Program-made: the position numbers and the translations under genes
Notes under the pieces: generated by a model
The model's database searches: none
Seen by the model: only the letters and a program-made list of their open reading frames with translations
What the model was told of the DNA's origin: nothing
From: Molothrus aeneus
Taxonomy: Eukaryota > Chordata > Aves > Passeriformes > Icteridae
Direction of reading: 5' to 3'
DNA: 64,000 nucleotides
NCBI RefSeq assembly: GCF_037042795.1
Contig: NC_089649.1
Span: 27,739,121 to 27,803,120 of the forward strand
In this document: in pieces, positions 40,433 through 52,300 of the stretch
How positions within the stretch are numbered: position 1 is the stretch's first letter
How the letters are laid out: each line of letters opens with the position of its first letter

Positions 40433-41157
40433 GGACGTGCCCTCCCGAGCGTTCCCGGGCTGTCTCTCGGCGAAGCCCCCTGCCCCGCGGCGCCCACGGA
40501 GGGGCTGTCCCCGTCTCGGTGTGTGTGTCCCCAGCCCTCCCTGCGCAGCCCCCGGCGGCGGTGACGGGGAATCCTCCCCGAGAGGCTGGGATAAATACTC
40601 CGTCGTTAGTACAGCTGCAGGCGCCGGGATCACAAGCTGTGAAATTGCTTAAGTATTTTTTTTTAACCTAGCCCCGTGCCCCCCGCGGCCTGCAGGCAGC
40701 CCCCCCGTACCCGGAGGTGGCGGGGGGGTCGGGGAAGCCGGTGCCGCCGCAACCAGCGCCCGGCGGAGCCAGCTGTGCCGGCAGGCAGCTAATGACCGCC
40801 GGGCTCAGAAGGACACCGTGGCAGCTGGCGGCTCCCTCCCCCACCTCCTTCTTTTTTCTTTTTTTTTGTAATTCCTTTTATTTATTTTCCCCCTCGTTCT
40901 TTCTCCCTGCCTTTTCATTTTTCCCGGTGCTGGTAGGTGGGCAGCTCCCTGCCCCCGTGTCGTGTCCCCCGTCCCCCAGCTTGTCCCGGGACCGGGTTTG
41001 CCCCACCCGGGCCGGCGCTGCGAGCGCTCTGCCCGCGGGCACGGCGAGACGTGTGTCCCCCACCCGCGTGTGCTCCCCCCTCCCCCGGGGTGGCCGTGGG
41101 CGGCCGTCAGCGCCCCCCGCGCGCGCACCCCCTCGGAAATGACTTTTTGTGTTTCAG

Positions 41158-41334
41158 CTGCGGCAGCTCCCGTGAGGATGCCGGAGGAGCGGCTGCCCGG
41201 CCGAGCACCGACCGCGGGGATGCGTCCGGAGGAGGAGGATTAAGCGACCCCCCCCCCCCGCCCCGTCCCTCTCCCCCCGGCCCCCAGTCCCCCCCGTCCC
41301 GTCCCTTCCCGCCGCCCCCCCCGCCCCGGCCACC
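41158..41334 (+). other. CXXC4: CXXC4 exon 2 5' UTR
   Basis: Runs from the acceptor (TTTCAG|CTGCGG) to the start codon. It has long C runs (41,249-41,290) and an upstream ORF (separate entry). The immediate start context CCGGCCACCATGA is an optimal Kozak match. Confidence 0.7.
41178..41243 (+). promoter_or_regulatory. Upstream ORF (21 codons) in the CXXC4 5' UTR
   Basis: ATG 41,178 has A at -3, so the context is adequate. It encodes a short acidic/basic peptide beginning MPEERLPGRAP and ending RPEEED, with TAA at 41,241-41,243. That is 91 nt before the main ATG and leaves room for reinitiation. A second in-frame ATG sits at 41,220. It would be expected to lower translation from ATG 41335 or shift choice toward M145. 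It counts only if transcripts use this exon 2 boundary. Confidence 0.45.
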
Positions 41335-42411
41335 ATGAACACCAACGTGTGCGTGGAGAGCGGCCCCAACCCCGAGGCGCCGGGGCTGCCCAAGGACAGC
41401 CACCTGCCCGAGGGGGCCCTCAACAGCCTTGTGGATTACAACTCGGAGATGGAGAGGTACCGCTCCTTCGCCACCTTCTACAAGACCAACGGCGGCGCCT
41501 TCCCCCAAGCGGCCAAAATCGCCCGCATCACCACCCCCATCTTCCCCAGCGCGGCCGCCGCCGCCGCCGCCCGCATCGGCATGTCCCCCTGGAACTGCGA
41601 CACCGCCACGGCCGCCGCCGCCACCGCCATGCTCTGGGGCAGCGGCGGCGGCGGCGGCGCGGCGGGCGGCGCGAGGAAACCCTCCTCCTCCTCCTCCTCC
41701 GCCGCCGCCGCCGCCGCCTCCGCGGCCGCCGCCGCCGCCTCCTCGCTGCACGCCGGCAGGGGCGGCATGCACCACCGGAGCGACTCGCAGCGGCTGGGCA
41801 AGCCCGGCTGCCCGCCGGCCGAGCAGCCCGCCCTGCCCATGGCCAACGGCAACTTCCTCTCCACCCTCGCCCCCGAGCACTGCCGGCCGCTGGCCGGCGA
41901 GTGCATGAACAAGCTCAAGTGCGGCGCCGCCGAAGCCGAGATCATGAACCTCCCCGACCGCGTCGGCACCTTCTCGGCCATCCCGGCGCTGGGCGGCCTC
42001 TCCCTTCCCCCCGGGGTCATCGTCATGACGGCCCTGCACTCCCCCGCCGCGGCCTCGGCCGCCGTCACAGACAGCGCCTTCCAGATCGCCAACCTGGCGG
42101 ACTGCCCGCAGAGCCACGCCTCGGCCTCGCCCGCCTCCGCCCTGGGCGCCGCCGCCGGCGCGGGGGGCGGCGGAGGCGGCGGCGGTGGCGGCGGAGGCGG
42201 AGGGGGGGCCGGCGGCACCGGCGGCGGGGCCGGGGCCGGGGCGGGCAACCCCGCCAAGAAGAAGCGGAAACGCTGCGGGGTGTGCGTGCCCTGCAAGCGG
42301 CTCATCAACTGTGGAGTCTGCAGCAGTTGCAGGAACCGCAAAACGGGACACCAGATCTGCAAATTTAGGAAATGTGAAGAGCTTAAGAAAAAACCGGGCA
42401 CTTCGTTAGAG
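41335..42411 (+). CDS. CXXC4: CXXC4 (IDAX) coding exon 2: start codon to CXXC finger
   Basis: Encodes residues 1-359 of a CXXC-type zinc-finger protein. Known family roles are binding unmethylated CpG DNA, binding the Dishevelled PDZ domain to restrain Wnt/beta-catenin signalling, and promoting loss of TET2 protein. Visible layout: a conserved N-terminal block (MNTNVCVESG onward, through residue ~71); Ala run 73-79; Gly 104-108; Ser 117-122; Ala 123-128 and 130-135; internal M145 starting MHHRSDSQRLGK, the classical short-form start; conserved block 145-262 with GECMNKLKCGAAEAEIMN; Gly/Ala linker about 271-304 including 15 consecutive Gly (277-291); basic NLS KKKRKR 308-313; CXXC finger with eight cysteines at 314, 317, 320, 326, 329, 332, 342 and 347; KTGHQI (336-341) in the Dishevelled-contact segment. 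ATG 41335 was chosen for its ideal Kozak context (GCCACC) and conserved N-terminus. The exon ends GAG|GTCAGA, phase 0. I have no doubt about the family. CXXC5 is excluded by the C-terminus and the short-form N-terminus. Confidence 0.96.
41554..42240 (+). repeat. GC-rich triplet tracts coding for Ala/Ser/Gly runs in CXXC4
   Basis: Near-pure GCC/GCG (Ala), TCC (Ser) and GGC/GGA/GGG (Gly) codon runs occur at 41,554-41,571, 41,644-41,658, 41,683-41,740 and 42,163-42,209. Runs of nearly one codon suggest slippage rather than purely selected sequence, and their length probably varies between species and individuals. Confidence 0.8.
41767..41769 (+). other. CXXC4: Internal in-frame ATG (M145), start of the short CXXC4 form
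   Basis: MHHRSDSQRLGK from this codon corresponds to the N-terminus of the originally described ~200-aa IDAX protein (human MHHRNDSQRLGK, recalled). Context is GGCGGCATGC: G at -3 but C at +4, weaker than ATG 41335. A product from here would be 229 aa, somewhat longer than the human short form because of the Gly/Ala linker. Confidence 0.6.
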
Positions 42412-43605
42412 GTCAGAGGAGATGATTTCTTTTTCCCCAGCCTCCCGCCGTCCCTCCTCAACCCCCTGCCCCCGCCCCTCCAGTGCTTCTTGTCTAGCTT
42501 CAAGATGCAGCATCCCTTCTCCGAGGCCTCCTTCAGGCTCTGAGGGAGCCCCCGCCGCGGGCGCGGCTCCCCGCGGCGCGGCCCCGCCGCCCGCCCCTCT
42601 CCGCCCCGCAGGGAAGAGAAACGCCGCCTCCCGCGGCGCCCCGCCGAGCCGGCCGCTGGCCCCCGGCCCCGGGCCGAGGAGGGACGGCCGGGGGGCGCCG
42701 GCCCCCGCCCCGCCAGCTCGTGGCCGTTACGGAACGATGCTAACCTGGTTTACCTGCCGTGCTGTTTCCATAAGACTGCTGGCTCTCTGGTTCCTTTTTG
42801 TTTTTCTTCCTATTTTTTAAAAATTTCTCTCTCTCCCTGTTTTTTTCTTTCGTTTTTTAATTAATGGCAATCATGACGATTCGGGGCGGTTTGTAGGAGC
42901 GGGGAGGTGGGAAAGGGAAAGTTTTAGCTGAACACCAGGTTTTCGCTGTCAGAAGTTCAGGGAAAGCAGTGGCAAGTTCTTCTCCAGGTTGGCTGGTAGC
43001 AATGTGTCCCAGACAGACGACGGGCCACGGAGCCCAGTAGTAGGAGAAACGCACCCAAGTGATCTCTTTGGCAATGTCTTTTATGAAATACCCTGCTCGT
43101 GGTGTATTAAACACAATGGAAGAATAGCACAGGTATGACTGAACTGATTTCTGGCTGAACTGTATGTACGGTTATTTTTACAACGTTTCCTCGGAAGTGA
43201 CAATGTATTGTGTTCCCCAAAGCTGTAACAACAGGTTTTCAGATTTGCTAGACGTACGAGAGACAGGCAGATCCCGTGTCGCAGACATTTTGGTTATTGT
43301 ATTGGGTACAACAGACAATGGGAACCAAAATACACAACCGTGAGGAAAATGGCAATTGGATGGTATCGTTAGGGGAAGGGAACAAGTAAGAGGAAAGACT
43401 AGTAATCATACTTAATTCCTTGTCATTATAAAAATTATAGTGTTGCTGGTTCGACACACATCTCAGATGCATCTGAAGGTGTCGAGGATGATGGATTTAG
43501 TACAGAGGAGTAGTGACTGAAGATTGACTTGAAGTAGTGACTGAAGCAGGTGACACCAAGATTTGTAGTCATAAAAATCAGCAACTAAGAGAAATTGTAA
43601 CTTCC

Positions 43606-43650
43606 CTCTCTCTCTGTGTGTGTGTGTGTGTGTGTGTGCGCCTGTGTGTG
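43606..43650. repeat. (TC)n(TG)12 microsatellite
   Basis: A TC run at 43,606-43,614 is followed by TG repeated 12 times at 43,615-43,638 and a short interrupted continuation to 43,650. It is a simple dinucleotide repeat in intron 2, likely polymorphic. Confidence 0.9.
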
Positions 43651-45559
43651 TTTGCATAGCGGTTTATTCCCTTGCTCATTGCTCGCAGGAGCTCTCTCCA
43701 AGAAGAGATGGGATGAGGGATTCCAGGGAAAAAGCAACACTTAGAGCCAATTAATTTGTTCTGTGTTAAATAAATTGAGATAATAGTGTTGGTATTGACA
43801 TTGCCATGGGACAAAAGCAACATTTGGGGGTTCACTGACATTTGGCTGATAGTATTAACTCTTTCCTAACCAGCCTCATCAAAACAACTAATTCCTTCTT
43901 GCAAGAGTGAACTGTTCTTGCTGAAAGTTTAATTCATAGCTCTGCATCCTTTTAGCTCTTTTTTTTTTTGTGAATGGTGACCCAGCATTGCTAACACAAA
44001 AACCAGGATGGACTTCCCAGGGATAGAAACTAGACTGGGTTTTCAGCTCTTGTTTTTCTCAATAATATGCCTTTGGTTTTGTAGCAAGTTTGCAAAAAGG
44101 ATCATTAACACCTTGTCTGTTAATGCTGAGCATAGCCTAAAAGAGACTCCCTGAACCAGAGGCATGGAGAATTCCCCCTACACTACCCAGCACTGAGAGT
44201 GCCTTTGTGTGCCAAGTTCCGTCATTAGGCTTGCAAACCAAGGTGCTGCTGGGATTTAATGTTTGTGATAAATGATAGGTTCTGATGGTTTATCGATTTG
44301 TGCAGAAAGTGGGCTATCTCTGGAAGAAACACATTTGTACATTATCAGATCTTCCTATGGGTTTGTGTGCATCTCTGAGCACTTTTCCAGAAGTTCCTTG
44401 CCCCTGACAAAGGTGTTTGGTAGTGTTAAAAAGTTTTCAGGCGTGCTATGAGAATGCCTCCCGTTAAAATTGTTTAACCACTGTGACTAGTAAAACCGCC
44501 ACTTGTGTGCTCTCATAACCACCTGCCTTCACTTCTTCTCTTCATTCTCTCTTTCCCCCACTTACTCTCTCCTGTTTGTGCTCCGTCAGATACGTAAACA
44601 CAAAAGCTCCTCTGCTGCTGTACTGTGACTTGAAGGAAACAGGTCTCTCTTTCCAGCTGTGGAGATGTCAGTAAGGCATCACTTTTCTGCAGGTCATGGC
44701 CCATCACAAGGTTTTGTCACAGGATGTGGCTAATTTCTTTACAGAGGTGTAGTTTGTCAGTAGGAGAGAAAGAATAACTTATTTACGTGGTGTTTTCCTT
44801 ATGCTTTCTTTCTTCTTTATAAAGAATTAAAATTAATAAAGTGACAGAAGGGCTGCCTGCAGCACAGGTGCAGCAGCAGTGCTCTGGCTGTAGGGCCACC
44901 AGCTGGAAGGGTGTCAGAGGGTGACAGGGCCTCCATGAGGGCCCTGCAGCAGTGGTGTTGGTGTTGGGGCTGGGCAAGGGCAGCCTCCCTGCAGAGTGAG
45001 TGCCTGGAGTGACTCTTGGCCTGTGCTCCTGGGCAATCCATCACTCTGCGTGGATGGTTCCCTGGCACCTTGGTTGGTACACAGCCATGGGTATGCATCA
45101 AGGATTGAGGGGCTCACCTTCCACTACACACTTAGGTGATTTGTGAATTGTGCTCGACAGTGGCTGCAAAATGCAGGGGTTATTTACAGCAGGGGATGGA
45201 ACCGTGTTTAAAAACAAATGAAAAATTAGAAAAATACCAATAAACCGTGAGCTGGCTGACCCCACAGAAGCCATTTCTCTCTTTTTCCTTTAAATCTCTT
45301 CTACTGGTGCAATGAAGGCATAGGATATAACTCTCAAAGATAGTATGTGGAGGTGAAGACAAATCACGTGAATGCTTTCCAGTTCCTGACCCTTGCATTT
45401 TTCATGGAATGCTTCTCACTCAGCATTTTTTTTAAAACACTTGAATTATTTTTTCCAATTTTTCTTGTACTGTTTTCACATTAAAAGTGTCCCAATGCTC
45501 TAGTATTTTTCATAGAATGTTATTATTACTAGGAAATTTTATGTACAGCAATAATAAAT

Positions 45560-46340
45560 CTATAAAAATCAGATTGACGTCACGTTGCACGCTTCCTACT
45601 TGTGTATGTATATTCTGTGTTCATTCAGATTTACAATCAGTTTAAAGAGACATAATCTTTATTTACCCATAGAGACTACTTATCTTCCTCTGATTGGTGC
45701 ACATGTCTGTAACTTCTGCTGCAGGTTATGAAGGTTAGGTGCCTGGTGGTAGTTCACATCCTTCTCTCTTTTAAGCGAACCCCATTCAGTGTGTGAATCT
45801 CAGTTGCCCCAGTGCTCATTTTCATTAGCGTGACAGCAAGTTCAGGCAGAGAGGCTGACTTGTGTTGGCAGGGGCTGAAGGCTCCTGTCAAATGTGAAAT
45901 ATCAGCTGTTTAGGCATGCTGTCATCGTAGTGGGCACCACTTGCTCCCTTTGTAACAGCCCAGCTAATTGATATGTGCGCTATTAAAGTGAGCGTTTGCA
46001 TACCAACCCGATTGAGTCAATACCAGCCTCCAAATCCGAGGCACTTGGCTGAGCTGTGCTTCAAGCCAGTGGGATTTTGAGATGGCCTTCAGGGATAGGT
46101 TGTGATGATTGATTACAGCAGGAACGGCGTCTGATCCTGAAAGTCTTAACACCATATGGCATTGCCACGGGGGAGAGAGGCTGCACTGGCAACCTCCGAA
46201 CCTGCACTTCGTGTTGCGGTAGCGCGTGCGAGCGCTGTTAAGAGAAGACTGCTGAGCTCTGTGGATAGGGGTCAATTAGTAGGGGCCTCAGAGGAAGCAA
46301 TTTCCCCGCTGTCTATCTGGCTTTAAATTACATGCACAAG
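45560..46340. promoter_or_regulatory. Candidate conserved enhancer in intron 2, with CRE
   Basis: A stretch that retains CpGs in an otherwise CpG-poor intron, free of repeats and rich in factor-like motifs. It has a perfect palindromic CRE TGACGTCA at 45,575-45,582, TAATTGATATG near 45,965, a TTTGCAT-containing segment near 45,995, and a GCGGTAGCGCGTGCGAGCGC segment near 46,215-46,235. Composition resembles vertebrate CNEs. Conservation itself cannot be tested here. Confidence 0.35.
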
Positions 46341-49300
46341 TTAAGTGACGGCATGATGGAATTGAGCAGTGGTGAGGGGGAACTGTAAAGTCTGATAAGA
46401 AGCAGGCGGCTAACACGATCCAGCAGGCTAACTGGAAGGTGGAAAGAAAGACCACCTTGTAGCTCGTGTTGCTGTTCATCCCTAAACATCAGCAGTGCTG
46501 CTGTATGACAGGCTGTCTCTCCTGCCTGCCACTGTCTCGTGGCCCTCCATCTGGCCGAGGCTCCCTGTGTGCATGTGTTAAACGCTTTGCAAAAGGGCAA
46601 AAAAGCAGTCCTTGTTCCCGGGCGTTTACAGCTGGAGCAAGAACTGCCATCTGCCCCGAGTGCAATTTACATTGGTGTTGGCTGCAAAGCCCTGATCAGC
46701 CCTGAGAGCTGTTTTTTCCCCTCTTTCCTCCTTGTTTGTGACCCTGGTGCTCTGCCAGGGTTCTCTTGTTCTTCTCTTCTCAGGCCTGAGCCTAGAGGGA
46801 GTGTGCCGGGTGCTGGAACTGGCTGCTAGCACCATAAGAGAGCCCACACTGGGTGACTGTGATGCTCGTGCTTGGGGCTTCCAACATGGTGCATGATCCT
46901 GCTGTGACAGTGTGAGCAGGGAGGGGAGCAAGTGAGAGGCAGGGCTAGATCTGACCTTTGTTGGACATTTTGCCATGAGGTTTTGTCACTTTCATTCAGA
47001 TACTGCATGTCTGGGATAAACATACATTCTATGATGAGTTTTCCTTTTGACCTCTGGAGGTTCTTGGGGCAGCACCAGGCCTCCTACTGCCACCTCCAGC
47101 AGAGACCAGAGCAGCTACATCTTTGCTCACCAGTCCTTGATCTCTGTTGCTCAGAAATCTCTTTGCAGGGAGTTAATCTTCTGCGTTAGGTTCACATCTT
47201 ACAGGGCAGGAATGTGCTGCAGTTGGTAGTCATGGGGTGGAGGAATATGTTTAGAGCCCAGAGGAGACAAACTTTTAGTCTCCTTGCAGTTCTAGCAGAT
47301 GACTGAGTGCAAGTGATTTCCTCTGAAATGTGGTTGGATGGTGCCTGGTTTACTGTTTCATGTATTGTTGTTTCCCTTTCCTCATGCGATACTTGCAAAG
47401 CAGAGAAAGTGCCCAAACCCCATGACATTACTGTTCAGTTTAGAGTATAAATGGCTGCTTGATACACTGTGCATACTGTTGTTAAGGGGGGGCAAAAATG
47501 AAGTTACTCCTGCCTAAGAAAATCTCTTGGTGAGATTTGGTACTGAACTGAACAGCATTTGAAGAAATTCTGCAAAATTGTAGGCTAGTCAGGGACTTAA
47601 CAGTTTCTTTCATACAAACACTGCTTTCTACTTGCATTGAAAATGGCTTGCTTTAAATCATTGAACTATGATTGGTTGCTAGTGAAATTGTCTGTATGGT
47701 AAGAGAGGCTAACTGGTTGCAGTGGTTCTGAATTTTGATTTCACTCAGTGGTTCTTTGCATGGTTTTCTAAGTACTAGTATAGGTTATACACTTGGAACA
47801 TCAAGATTCTGTGCCAGACTCTGGATTTCAGTGTTGTGACTGTTTAATCTATTTTTTTTAAGCTGACATAATGAAATCTCTATGCACTGTTTAGGCTGGT
47901 CAAGCTACATGTGTCATGAGAAAGATGATGAATGAGGGTAGTTTGGGATTTTTTTGAGCAGTAATTAGCATAATAAGTGTCTTTTTTCTTATTTTTGGTT
48001 TTTTTCCGCCAAATCATCTCAGTCACTTTGAACTAGATATTTCAGTTAGAGGTACATAAAACCATCATGACTTGGAGTCCTATGCCAGCTACAGGATGTT
48101 TGGAAAATCTTTTCCAATTCTGTGTTTGTACAAATTGTGGTAGACTATACACATCATGCCTGATTCATATAAGGAGACTTTGTTTAAGTTGGTAGATATG
48201 TGAATGTCATGCTTCATGCCACTGATTAGGGGTGGGCAAGAGTAAGGAACAGTCTCAATTTTTGTCTGCTTATTCATGTATGTTTGTATTATCAGATCTT
48301 GGGGTCACTTTCCATGCAATTCTGTTTGCTAAGTGCACACCTAACATCTTTACTGAAGTCAGGGAAGACCTTGCTCACTTGGAGAATGGGTTAGGGTGTC
48401 AGCAAGCAATCCCTTGGTACTGGGAAAAGAAAAGGAACAGAAACTTTTTTTTTTTTTGGTCAGAAAACAACATCCTGGTACTGGATTCCTGCTTTTTGGG
48501 TTTTTTTAAAAAAAAGTGCCCTAAAGAGTTGAAAAAAGTTGATGTTAATTTCTGTGTGCTGTGTCATGCATTTATGTATGGCAATGACTAAGAACAGGTC
48601 TTTTCCAAATACCCTAAAAATTTGTATTGTTAAAAAGAAAATTAGTAGTCTTCCAACTCTTAACATGCATATATTTTAAGGGTTAGGCTTGGTGAAATAA
48701 TTCTAAGCAGGCAAACCTAGAATGTACACCTTAAAGACTCATCAAATACAGCATAATCCTTTTGATCACTGGTTGCAGTGGGAAATGGCTGCTGCTTGCA
48801 TAGGTATAAGCTTTTTGGATGTACCCAAGCGAGTTGGGAGCAGTAAGTAACTTGTGTTACTGCAGCCTTGTTACTGGTGGCTAATAATTCCTAAGCCACC
48901 AGCTATGTGCTTAAAAACTGGCAGCAGACACCATGTCTCCTGAGGAGTGCCACCACCCAGGGAAAGCATTTCTGTGCTTCTGTAGTGTCTGTGGTTTTGA
49001 TAGCTCATCTGCTTGGATGATTGTACTGAGCCACAATGTCTTGAAGCATGTGGCTTCCTTTGACACCTTTTCTGCTATTTGAGAGCCCTGACTGCATGTC
49101 TGCCTTCTCTCTTCTTTTGGGTACTTCAATTGTTTTCCACAGTCATATCTTGTTCAGTCACATGCAAACACCTGTCCTGAAATTGAATTACTCTGCAGTG
49201 TAATCTAAAGTCATCCCCCATTTCGGCATCCTGTGCTTTCTGTTGTGTGTTGAGTTATGTTGCACTGTACTTTAGATGTGACAGCCATTTAATAATGTTG

Positions 49301-52300
49301 AAGCCTTAGCTCTGCAGGGGCTAAAAAGATCCCAGCAGGCTTGTTAACTTCTACTCTCAGACATTATGGGAAATATTTTCTCCTCCCTGGAACACTTCGG
49401 CATCCTCTTAATTAACACTATAAAAATCCATAGCCAGGTATGCGTGAAGCCTGTTTAATTCTTTTGCAGTTTTCCAGAGTTTCTCTGTTCCTTCCTCTTT
49501 AACCAGGCAGCGGTGCCAAGTGAGATATGAGAGCATAAAAGGAATAAAGGCAGCCTGGGTCATGCAGGATACTGTGTTCTTGTCAGGCAGCATACTCATC
49601 AAGTGCCTTTCCCATACCCACCATAGGATCTTATTTTTTCCTTGCTCTACTCAGTATTTCTCTTTATCTCAATCTCTGAAGTGTTGAGCATTTTAGAACT
49701 TTGCACCTGTCTTTTCTCAGGACAGTATTCTTTTCTGCTTCACACTACCGTGGTCATGGTGTCTGTTGTACTTCTATGTAGAATCCCCACTAGCTGGTAT
49801 CAGACTTCATTTGACTAGAAGTTATCTCTCTATATATTTGACTAAAAAGCTATCTGAGACAGAGATGAGAGAGATTATTCACTGGTTTAGGAGGTGGAGA
49901 AGCAGTATTAAAATTTGAGGTGGAGAGAAGAACTTAAATACTAGAAAATGGGGTAAATCCAAGGGAGTTCAGGATGGATATCACTTAAGATGAGGGCAGA
50001 GGAGAAGGAAAGAAGAGCTGCAGAGTGCTCAAACAGAGGAGAAATCCATAGTGGCTGAGGGTTGGTTATAATGTCTGAAGCCTCAGTGAGGAGGTGCCTG
50101 CTCCTCCACAGGGGTGACTCAGTTACCATGGGACAGACTAAGCCCTGAAGGGTGCAGTGGTAGGGCTGAAGATGCAGTGACATTTCCCTTGCTAAGAAGA
50201 GTGTGTGTATACACCTCTAATATGAGGTGTATTTGCTGCTATGAGTAATAAATTAGTATTCAGGTGAGGCAATTGAAGAGCTCACCAGTAACCATCTTCC
50301 CAAAACTTCTGCAGGGGAAGGCCAAGATTTCACAGAGCTGAAGGGAACCTTGATGAGGGTAAGCAGGGATTTCCCCATGTCCTTGTGGATATCATAAACC
50401 AGTTTTTAAAATTAATTTTGAAAAATTGACTGGAGTTTGTGGAAAGAATTTCAATATCAGGGTGAGCTTTTGGTATGGGTGGAGTCTTGTCTTCCAAACA
50501 AGTTGTTCAAGGAGTAAGAAAATGAAAAAGGCATACACACAGAAAAGCCAACAGATATGAAAGAGAGAGGGGAAGCTTGCAAAGGAGAGGCTGAAAATGA
50601 TGATTTCTTGCACGAGGACTTCTTGGTCTTAAAGATTTCCTTGGTGGTGTGTATACTGTGTTTCCTGGGAAAGCTGGAGCATGCTGACAGCATATCAGTC
50701 TGGCACAATGTTAACACAAAGAATTTGCCCCATTGTCATGAAAAAAATACCCCACAACAACGGCAGTTCAGTGACATCTGTCCTACACATCCTAACTGTG
50801 ATGGGAGATTGGAGATTGGGTGCAGCAGCCTCGGCAGTTACAGGCTTGGAAGAGAGCTGAAGAGCTCTCACAGTCTGTGTAGAAGCTGCAAGGAGGGCAG
50901 AGTGAGAGTAATTAAAGATGCTGGAAACAGAAAAGGAGAGGCAAGGAATATATAAAGGATATACATTTTTAAATATGTGATCTCCAAAGCAAGTAGTACT
51001 AGTGAAAAAAAGGCTTTTGGTTTTAAAGCAAAAAAAACAGGAGAAAAATACATTTGGAAGGGTTGTGTGACCCACATGGCAGGGGGTGAGGGAGGACTCA
51101 GTTACACCATCTTAGTAATGATGTAAAACCCATTCCCTCTACATCACCAGTTCATCTGAGCTCTGGGAGGTGGTGAAATGCTTGGCTGGTTGCTTGGAAG
51201 CTGATGTAGAGTAAATTGGAGGTCAAAGTCCAGTGAAGGGCACAGTGTCATGAAAATAATGACTGAGATGGGTCTTAATTGTCATCCTTGCAAATTTCAG
51301 AAGACACACTCGGGAAAGACCGGGATTCAAAACCATTTACAATGTATTAATGTCTCCCTCAGCAGTCAGGAATTGTGGTGACCTGTTGTATGAGAGTGTT
51401 GCTGCTCCTCTTCCTGCATCGAGTCAGACAATGCATGGTGCTCACCTTGATGCTTGGCTACAAGACAGCCAAACTGGCACCTGCAATGGGTCTTAGGCAT
51501 TGGCTGGTTATACTCCCTCAGCTGAGATATCAAGTGCTGCATTTGAGTGATGTATTTCTGTATTTCTCCTTCCTTTTCTTTTTCTTTTTTTTTTTTCTTT
51601 TTGCAAGCTTTGCAGAAAAAGAAATAAGCAAGCAGAGACCAAGAATTTAATGGATATATTTTTCACTGGCTCTTTTATCAACAGCATGTGAAAAATCCCA
51701 AAGGACAGAAGCAGTTAGCTAACCAATGAGGCATCATAGCTGATTTTAGGTTCCATGCAGGAGAAAAAGATACTGAAGCCCCAGCAGCTCAAAGGGAAAG
51801 AGATTTAAATTTAGGTTTGGTACTAAGAAACGTGCCTCTCCTCTGCTTGGAGACCAGTCTGTAAGAGATTACTGTACCCCAGGGCAGCAGTTTGGAGGAT
51901 GATAGAGATGTCAGCCTGTGAGTGCAAAGACTTGTACCACTGGATGATGAACCAGCAGGGATTTCTCATTAATGGAATGAATGTTAACAAGAATAATTCT
52001 GTTTTGTGAGCTGGTGTGTGTGGGAAGGATAAATGATAGGGGCTGATGGATGGTCTTCACAGAGATTTGATTAGGGAGAAGGTGAATGGCAGTGTGTGTG
52101 TGAGAGAGGGGGAGGTGTGTGCACGTGGTACATCCATTGCAGTAGGCAGGCACACTTCTAATTGATAATGTCTGCCAGAGAAGTCAGCAGAAGTAACCAG
52201 ATAGGTCCTAGGCAAAAGCAGAAGCTGAGCACTGGTGTGGATATTTCATTTTTAGTGTCCTGTGTATTGTAGAGTCTTGGGTTTTATGTTGCATGGTGGT

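Larger units (their letters stand above)
38769..41157 (+). other. CXXC4 intron 1
   Basis: 2,389 nt from GTAAGT to the acceptor TTTTTGTGTTTCAG at 41,144-41,157. It holds T-rich low-complexity tracts (38,825-38,960), a TAAT-rich stretch (39,000-39,200) with a DR1/TCF-like site, a 23-T run at 39,802-39,824, another homeodomain-motif cluster (39,975-40,050), and a 20-bp tandem duplication (40,394-40,432). From about 40,430 it enters the second CpG island. I see no coding exon in it. Confidence 0.6.
40430..42730. promoter_or_regulatory. Second CpG island, over exon 2
   Basis: Dense CpG and high GC extend from the end of intron 1 through exon 2 to about 300 bp past the donor. It covers the start codon and finger-coding sequence, so it may simply reflect coding GC, or may be an internal promoter for short-form transcripts. 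T-rich patches near 40,850-40,920 interrupt it. Confidence 0.6.

Noticed and set aside
41107..42351. 414-codon open frame on the minus strand, opposite CXXC4 exon 2
   Set aside because: Gly/Arg/Ala low-complexity shadow of GC-rich coding DNA; no domain, and exactly antisense to a well-supported exon.
41349..42368. 339-codon plus-strand frame overlapping CXXC4 in another phase
   Set aside because: Arg/Pro-rich composition typical of a shifted GC-rich frame; the true frame encodes the complete CXXC finger.
42422..42820. 132-codon plus-strand frame after exon 2
   Set aside because: Pro/Ala/Arg-rich frame in the 3' shoulder of the CpG island; out of phase with the CXXC4 frame.
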